A stretch of DNA of 10,822 bases. Source: B1-G15 sp964346135 (GTDB lineage: Archaea > Thermoproteota > Bathyarchaeia > Bathyarchaeales > Bathyarchaeaceae). The stretch is from contig CAYFTS010000215.1 in NCBI GenBank assembly GCA_964346135.1, positions 1 to 10,822 of the forward strand, in the 5' to 3' direction. Shown here piece after piece: positions 6,845 to 10,822 of the stretch. How positions within the stretch are numbered: position 1 is the stretch's first letter; each line of letters starts with the position of its first letter. The position numbers were made by a program, and so were the translations under genes. The notes under the pieces were generated by a model that saw nothing but the letters and a program-made list of their open reading frames with translations, ran no database searches and had not been told where the DNA came from.

Positions 6845-7186
6845 GAACGCGAAACGCTAATTGAAACCTTTATTGAGGAAGTCAGACAACGTTTTGCCAG
6901 AGTTTTTCTCGATGTGCTTGTGCTTAAACTCGTTCAGATAGAACCCATGTGGGGTTACAGAATCATCAAAGAAACAGAAAAGATGTTCGGGGTTAAGCTT
7001 AGACACAGCGCTTTGTATCCCCTTCTCCACTCATTGGAGATCAAAGGTTTTCTTAGGAGTAGACGAGAAGTTAAAGATGGTCGGGTGAGAAAAGTGTATG
7101 ACATTTCGTCAAAAGGAATACAATTCATCGACTTGTATCATGATTTCTTGAGAGATCAACTTCAAACATTGAAATTGAAAGAATAG
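6842..7186 (+). CDS. PadR-family winged-helix transcriptional regulator (second)
   Basis: This 114-residue protein is a second PadR-type regulator, distinct from its divergent neighbour. The winged helix spans ~18-95: VFLDVLVLKLV, MWGYRII (36-42; the usual His is Trp), KLRHSALYPLLHSLEIKGFL (52-71) in the place of the PadR hallmark, and the wing GRVRKVYDISSKG (80-92). A single C-terminal helix (~93-112) would pair the dimer. The start is TTG at 6842: an in-frame TGA at 6833-6835 rules out a longer form, and the next Met is at residue 36, inside the domain. It lies 12 nt before the prenyl synthase gene, so the two are almost certainly co-transcribed and this protein probably controls its own operon. 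The ligand is unknown. Confidence 0.88.
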   Translation: MERETLIETFIEEVRQRFARVFLDVLVLKLVQIEPMWGYRIIKETEKMFGVKLRHSALYPLLHSLEIKGFLRSRREVKDGRVRKVYDISSKGIQFIDLYHDFLRDQLQTLKLKE

Positions 7187-7198
7187 AAGGTAATAGAA

Positions 7199-8218
7199 AT
7201 GAAGTGTACTACAAACAAACAGAAAAACGCTAATGAAAACGATATGGTGGAACAGGTGCAGAAACTTCTGGAGGAAAGAGGAAGCAAAGCCCTAGAAGAA
7301 GCGAAAAGAATAATCTTACAAGAAGAGGTTGAATGCAAGGAAGTCCGTGAGGCCCTAAACTACTTCATGAAAGAATACTGGCATGACCTAGCTAGACCAA
7401 CTCTGCTCTCCCTAGCCTGCGAAGCCGTTGGAGGAGGTCCTGAATTAACGACTCCTATCGCTGTGCCCATGATACTGATAAGCGGCGCCATAGACATACA
7501 CGACGACATAATCGACCAATCAGAGATCAAGGAATCTCGCCCAACCATTTTAGGAAAGTTTGGCAAAGATGTAGCGCTGCTCGTTGGAGATGCGCTCCTA
7601 TTGAGAGGACTAACACTTTTATTCGAAGCGGTTGAGAAGGAAGCTCCGGCTGAAAGGCTTCCCGTTATCACCAATATCATCAAAAAAATGTTTTTTGAGT
7701 TGGGAGATGCAGAGGCGTTAGAGCTTCAATTTCGTGGGCGAATAGATGTTACTCCAGAAGAATATCTTCACGTTGTAAGGAAGAAGGCAGCTGACGTAGA
7801 AGGCCTTGTACGGATAAGTGCTATCCTCGGCGGAGGGACAGAAGAAGAGATTGAAGCGTTGGGCAAATATGGCAGAACTTTGGGTATGATGGCAATATTA
7901 AGAGACGACTTGACGGACATGCTTGACTATAAAGAAGCTGTGCATAGAATTAGGAAAGAATGTCTACCTCTCCCTATGTTTTTCACTTTGCAGAACCCTC
8001 AAGCTAAGGCAAAAGTAGAAGCAATTCTTCAAAAAAGGGCAATAGTAAGAAAGGATGCTGAAACAATTTTAGAGATAAGCGAAAAAACGGGCGGACTTAG
8101 CCGTTTCCAAAAACTCATGAAAAAACTTCAAGGAGATGCATACTTGCACATATCCAGCATAAAAAATATCAACAACTACCTAGAACTACTAATAGACTCT
8201 ATGGTCCTGCCGCTGTAG
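7199..8218 (+). CDS. Polyprenyl diphosphate synthase family protein (divergent)
   Basis: This 339-residue all-helical enzyme belongs to the trans-isoprenyl diphosphate synthase family, which adds isopentenyl diphosphate to allylic diphosphates; in archaea the products feed membrane lipids and quinones. The first Asp-rich motif is DDIID (102-106), followed by KFGKDVALLVGDALLL (120-135) as in the family; the second is DDLTD (236-240). However, the usual isopentenyl-diphosphate-binding GKxxRP is WHDLARP (61-67): Arg66-Pro67 remain but the Lys position is Asp63. The FQxxDD and downstream GKxxxxD region is also altered and short (LRDDLTDMLDYKEAV). Ala97, five residues before the first motif, is small, which in this family tends to allow long products. 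The ATG follows AGAAGGT with good spacing, 12 nt after PadR. It may make an unusual chain or have a changed reaction (inference). Confidence 0.88.
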   Translation: MKCTTNKQKNANENDMVEQVQKLLEERGSKALEEAKRIILQEEVECKEVREALNYFMKEYWHDLARPTLLSLACEAVGGGPELTTPIAVPMILISGAIDIHDDIIDQSEIKESRPTILGKFGKDVALLVGDALLLRGLTLLFEAVEKEAPAERLPVITNIIKKMFFELGDAEALELQFRGRIDVTPEEYLHVVRKKAADVEGLVRISAILGGGTEEEIEALGKYGRTLGMMAILRDDLTDMLDYKEAVHRIRKECLPLPMFFTLQNPQAKAKVEAILQKRAIVRKDAETILEISEKTGGLSRFQKLMKKLQGDAYLHISSIKNINNYLELLIDSMVLPL

Positions 8219-8564
8219 CGAACGGCTGGATTTACTGCCAGAATCTGACAAGCTTGAAGCGCTTACGCTTCACCCCACTTCACCAGATATTTGTTCCACA
8301 TATATCTGCATATAAGTCTTGTTGTACACATCTACAAAAAGTCCATTTACCTATACAGCAAGACCATTTCAACGGGCGTTTAACTGAAAATCAGTTTTAC
8401 CAGTCTCAGCGACTTATTCAAAGCCGTTTTCTGTGCGCTTGCAGACTTGTAGTCATGTCGATCTTGCAAGAATTTGATCTACAATTTTCTTAGGTGCGAA
8501 GTACCACGTGACTTAACTACAATTGGTGATATGTTGTGATGTTCAAAAAAAGGCCTATGTGAGG

Positions 8565-8585
8565 AAGGCGAAATAGCGCCTTTTT
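8565..8585 (+). terminator. Hairpin plus T-tract terminator-like structure
   Basis: AAGGCG (8565-8570) and CGCCTT (8577-8582) form a perfect 6-bp stem with loop AAATAG, and the T-run reaches 8585. A competing pairing exists: AAAAAGGC at 8547-8554 with GCCTTTTT at 8578-8585. It is well placed to end the PadR-prenyl synthase transcript before the transporter promoter. The competing stems could also act as an attenuator, but nothing shows that. Confidence 0.45.
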
Positions 8586-8604
8586 CAAGAGGTTCAACTG
8601 ATAT

Positions 8605-8685
8605 ACACTATAAAAATTATATTGGCAAAGTACGAATAATAATCTACAATGATTCTGTTTGTTAATAGTCAAGAGGGGTGAGGCG
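8605..8685 (+). promoter_or_regulatory. Promoter, leader and strong ribosome binding site of the MFS gene
   Basis: TATAAAAA at 8609-8616 is a good TATA box predicting a start near 8639 and a leader of about 47 nt. GAGGGGTGAGG (8673-8683) just before the ATG at 8686 is a strong ribosome binding site and settles that start against an upstream in-frame TTG at 8659. The leader also contains a 10-codon frame, ATG 8649 to TGA 8679-8681. Confidence 0.5.
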
Positions 8686-9894
8686 ATGTCCAAAACACTT
8701 TTGGCAAGAAATTCCGTCAGTACATCAAGAGCTCTCTTTGCAATTCTTTTCTTATTGTTTAATGCCTTGAGCTGGTATTATTTAACGTGGAGAGGCATTC
8801 GTACAACGTATTTGGAAGACCCTGTCATCTTGGGCATTTACGATTCGGCGGTGATGATATCAGGCATCATTGGTTCAATTTTTTCAAATAAGATCAAGAG
8901 ACTAAGACTTCTCTATATCTGGATGTTTTTAGGAATTGTAACTTCATTTTTGCCAAGCATCCCCTCTGACAATCTGTTAGTAACTTTGATTTTTTCCTTT
9001 TCACTGGGATTCTCGTTTGGATTTGGCATGCCTTGTTGCTTGGCTCTTTTTGCCGCGCACACTTTTTTCGAAAATCGAGGACGCATAAGTGGCATAATAT
9101 TCTTGGCAACCAACCTTAGTGGTATTCTTATTATAGCTTTGCCAACAACTAATTCGTTAGTAAGCTCTCTAATATCCTCTATTTGGAGAGCGCTGGGGCT
9201 AGTTGTGCTCTTTTTGGCAAAAACATCGGTTGTTGCTCCTGAAAAAAGAAAGCATATTTCTTTTGCGGTTGTATTTAATGATAGATCGTTTCTTCTCTAT
9301 GTCATCCCGTGGCTTATGTTCAGTTTAATCGACGGATTTGAGACTGTCGTTTTTGGAAGCATTTTAGAACCTGTTTTCTTTGATTTTCTGCGCGTTGTAG
9401 GTGCAATCATAGGCACAGTTTCTGCCCTTGTAAGCGGGTTAATGTCAGATTATATTGGACGAAAACGAGTAGTGATTTACGGTTTTATTTCATTAGGCTT
9501 GGCCTACGCGGTGATAGGTATCGCTCCTGCGAACATTATCTCTTGGTATTTTTATTCCGTCATTGATGGAATTGCATGGGGTATATTTACAGTAGCTTTC
9601 TTCTTGGTTTTGTGGGGCGACCTGTCTTCCAATAGTGCGAGCGAAAAGTATTACGCAATAGGGAGCATCCCTTTCTTCCTAGCAGATCTTATGGGTTTCC
9701 TCTTTGTTCCCTTAGCGTCTATTCCAGCAAATGCCGCGTTTTCAGTTGCCAGCCTCTTCCTGTTCTTGGCGGTTTTGCCCTTGATGTATGCTCCTGAGAC
9801 TTTACCTGAAAAGAAAATTAGGCTTAGAAAACTTAGAAAGTATATGGAGGCAGCGAAGAAAGTTAAGGAGAAGTCCACAAAGGAAGAACGCTGA
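8686..9894 (+). CDS. MFS-type membrane transporter
   Basis: This 402-residue protein is a 12-helix major facilitator, likely an exporter or solute porter in the cytoplasmic membrane; the substrate cannot be told. Helices can be placed near 16-36, 49-68, 73-92, 97-122, 133-153, 158-179, 204-224, 236-255, 262-282, 284-310, 325-347 and 350-368. The family signature loop is clear in the second half, SGLMSDYIGRKR (250-261; Asp255, Gly258, Arg259, Lys260), while the equivalent loop in the first half (GSIFSNKIKRLR, 63-74) is degenerate. ENRGRISG (129-136) lies in a cytoplasmic loop. The tail from ~375 is very rich in Lys and Arg. The ATG at 8686 is chosen because GAGGGGTGAGG precedes it. The stop is 3 bp from that of the convergent ParA gene, so antisense overlap of transcripts is likely. 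Confidence 0.87.
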   Translation: MSKTLLARNSVSTSRALFAILFLLFNALSWYYLTWRGIRTTYLEDPVILGIYDSAVMISGIIGSIFSNKIKRLRLLYIWMFLGIVTSFLPSIPSDNLLVTLIFSFSLGFSFGFGMPCCLALFAAHTFFENRGRISGIIFLATNLSGILIIALPTTNSLVSSLISSIWRALGLVVLFLAKTSVVAPEKRKHISFAVVFNDRSFLLYVIPWLMFSLIDGFETVVFGSILEPVFFDFLRVVGAIIGTVSALVSGLMSDYIGRKRVVIYGFISLGLAYAVIGIAPANIISWYFYSVIDGIAWGIFTVAFFLVLWGDLSSNSASEKYYAIGSIPFFLADLMGFLFVPLASIPANAAFSVASLFLFLAVLPLMYAPETLPEKKIRLRKLRKYMEAAKKVKEKSTKEER

Positions 9895-9897
9895 AAA

Positions 9898-10674
9898 CTA
9901 GAACCGATCGATCTTTGTGGCTATCCTGTCCATGATCTTTGTAAACGGATGCTCCGGCATTTCCTCCGTGAATATGTATGTTCCACCCGCTCGCAATATG
10001 TCACAGAAACACGGAATCATCTCTACGACTGGAAGACCATATATGGCTTCTAGTTGCTTACGCATTTTTTTCTTTGCACCTTCAGAAGCAACCATTTCAA
10101 CAAGCATCTTATTCACTAAAATTCCAGCTTTTTTCTCAAAAAGATCATATAACTCCCTAACCATTCGTTTAGTTCCCTCCCTGTCAGACGCATCCGTACC
10201 AGTCACCACCAACGCCACATCAGCACTAACAATAGCGTTTATAGACGAATACTGAAGCCCTGGGCTTGTATCCAAAATCACATAGTCGAATTCCATGTCA
10301 TTAAGAAGGGTAGTTTTAAGCGACAAAAGACGCCCCAAAGCCTTCATCTCCCACTTCCTATCCTTCGCCGACATCTCACGAATAGCTTCGGTAGAAGGAT
10401 TCGCCAGTCCAACTAAAAGCTCTCCTTTTCTAGTACGGCTTTGAGAAAGATCAACCATAACTTTTTCAACTTCACAAATTCCGTTCAAATAATCGTTTAA
10501 CCAATATTCAGCGCCATCAGTTTTAAAAACAGAATGAAGACTAGGAGCGCGAAAATCCAAATCAAACAAACAAACTTTCTTACCTCTGCTAGCATACGTC
10601 GTTGCCAAATTAATAGAAAACAACGTTTTCCCTGTTCCGCCCTTATACGAGTGAAACGCTACAATTTTTTTCAT
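9898..10674 (-). CDS. ParA/MinD-family P-loop ATPase
   Basis: This 258-residue protein is a deviant-Walker ATPase of the ParA/MinD/Soj group, which forms ATP-dependent dimers on DNA or membrane to position cargo. Seen directly: SYKGGTGKT (9-17) with the signature Lys11 and catalytic Lys16; CLFDLDFRAPS (35-45) as switch I/Walker A'; and FDYVILDTSPG (129-139) as Walker B with Asp135. LVNKM (187-191) follows the usual base-recognition strand. There is a Cys pair in PCFCDI (221-226). No amphipathic C-terminal helix of the MinD kind is obvious (last residues FTKIMDRIATKIDRF). The ATG at 10674 is preceded by GGTGATG. A winged-helix gene ends 16 nt upstream on the same strand, which suggests a two-gene module; no ParB-like gene is visible. 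Chromosome or cargo partitioning is inference from the family. Confidence 0.9.
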   Translation of the reverse strand: MKKIVAFHSYKGGTGKTLFSINLATTYASRGKKVCLFDLDFRAPSLHSVFKTDGAEYWLNDYLNGICEVEKVMVDLSQSRTRKGELLVGLANPSTEAIREMSAKDRKWEMKALGRLLSLKTTLLNDMEFDYVILDTSPGLQYSSINAIVSADVALVVTGTDASDREGTKRMVRELYDLFEKKAGILVNKMLVEMVASEGAKKKMRKQLEAIYGLPVVEMIPCFCDILRAGGTYIFTEEMPEHPFTKIMDRIATKIDRF

Positions 10675-10690
10675 TACTCATCACCCATGA

Positions 10691-10822
10691 TTATTTTTCA
10701 ATGAAAAAGTATGCTTTTCGTCCTCGTCTCTCCTTCTTAAGATAACCCATCATCACTAATTGATTCAAGTAACCGCTCTCCACTGCCCTTGCTCGCCTAG
10801 TTTGTTCAGCAACCTCCTCAGC
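10691..10822 (-). CDS. C-terminal end of a winged-helix DNA-binding protein (5' end outside window)
   Basis: Reading the minus strand from the window edge, the frame gives 43 residues up to a TAA at 10693-10691. The visible part begins AEEVAEQTRRARAVESGYLN and continues LVMMGYLKKERRGRKAYFFI. This has the form of a recognition helix followed by a basic wing (KKERRGRKAYFF), typical of MarR/ArsR-like winged helices. It ends 16 nt before the ParA start, so the two are probably co-transcribed. It may be a transcriptional regulator or the DNA-binding partner of the ATPase; the missing N-terminus prevents a firmer call. Confidence 0.7.
   Translation of the reverse strand, partial: AEEVAEQTRRARAVESGYLNQLVMMGYLKKERRGRKAYFFIEK

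Larger units (their letters stand above)
8219..8685. other. 467-bp non-coding gap with several hairpins
   Basis: I find no convincing gene in this gap. It contains perfect inverted repeats TGAAGCG-CTTA-CGCTTCA (8255-8272), CAGATAT/ATATCTG (8284-8308, 11-nt spacer), and AACTGA-AAA-TCAGTT (8382-8396), plus an imperfect one at 8447-8484 (TTGTAG/CTACAA). No oligo-T tract follows the prenyl synthase stop until about 8581, so the transcript may carry a long structured 3' end, or a small RNA may lie here. The last 80 bp are the transporter's promoter and leader. A tRNA or known riboswitch fold was not recognised. Confidence 0.4.

Noticed and set aside
7360..7683. Minus-strand open frame of 107 codons inside the prenyl synthase gene
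   Set aside because: It is fully antisense to a gene with clear catalytic motifs; the Ser/Ala-rich product is typical of a shadow frame.
8254..8493. Open frame of 79 codons in the gap after the prenyl synthase
   Set aside because: It starts at a TTG inside a hairpin, has no ribosome binding site, and its product is unusually rich in His, Gln and Cys with no domain pattern. The length is within what chance gives.
8586..8605. GAGGTTCAACTGATAT resembles the T-arm of a tRNA
   Set aside because: There is no complementary 3' arm, no acceptor stem and no D-arm or anticodon arm at the expected distances.
8659..8685. Upstream TTG start for the MFS transporter (nine extra residues)
   Set aside because: The extra codons are the ribosome binding site itself (GAGGGGTGAGG), so translation more likely begins at the ATG at 8686.
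1..10822. CRISPR arrays, insertion sequences, integrase or attachment sites, defence islands
   Set aside because: No regularly spaced direct repeats, transposase motifs, terminal inverted repeats with target duplications, or recognised defence genes were seen on either strand.

Overview
The window looks archaeal. Candidate TATA boxes (AAATATAAAA, TATAAAAA) sit where archaeal core promoters would. Likely transcript ends carry plain oligo-T tracts. TTG and GTG starts are used alongside GAGG-type ribosome binding sites, and there is a DUF996-type membrane protein and two PadR-type regulators. The gene mix (β-CASP nuclease, Bud32-like kinase fusion, several PadR regulators, orphan ParA) would suit the Thermoproteota/Bathyarchaeia side of the archaea. 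That placement is inference from memory of gene content, not a phylogenetic result.

Layout. (1) 1-498, plus strand: the end of an unrecognised protein, convergent with (2) a minus-strand pair, a nucleotidyltransferase-like/Bud32-like kinase fusion (1961-3667) followed 44 nt later by an RNase J-like β-CASP metallo-β-lactamase (555-1916). (3) A DUF996 membrane protein (3843-4469, minus) with its own promoter and terminator. (4) An MtaD/DadD-family adenosine-derivative deaminase (4676-5983, minus). (5) Two different PadR regulators transcribed divergently (6225-6608 minus, 6842-7186 plus) around a 233-bp region with three inverted repeats. The plus-strand PadR gene is followed 12 nt later by a divergent polyprenyl diphosphate synthase (7199-8218). 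(6) A 467-bp gap with several hairpins, a terminator-like structure and a promoter. (7) A 12-helix MFS transporter (8686-9894, plus), ending 3 bp from (8) a minus-strand pair, a cut-off winged-helix protein (10691-10822) and a ParA/MinD-type ATPase (9898-10674).

How the genes may work together. The PadR-prenyl synthase pair reads as a small self-regulated isoprenoid operon whose enzyme keeps both Asp-rich motifs but not the usual isopentenyl-diphosphate-binding Lys. The kinase-nuclease pair suggests a protein kinase or nucleotide-binding protein acting with an RNA-processing enzyme. The winged-helix/ParA pair resembles an orphan ParA module without a visible ParB. None of these couplings is proven by sequence alone. 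No rRNA, tRNA, CRISPR array, insertion sequence or integrase was seen. Nothing here is clearly a defence system; the most promising unexplained items are the kinase fusion with its degenerate nucleotidyltransferase site and the atypical prenyl synthase with its PadR partner.
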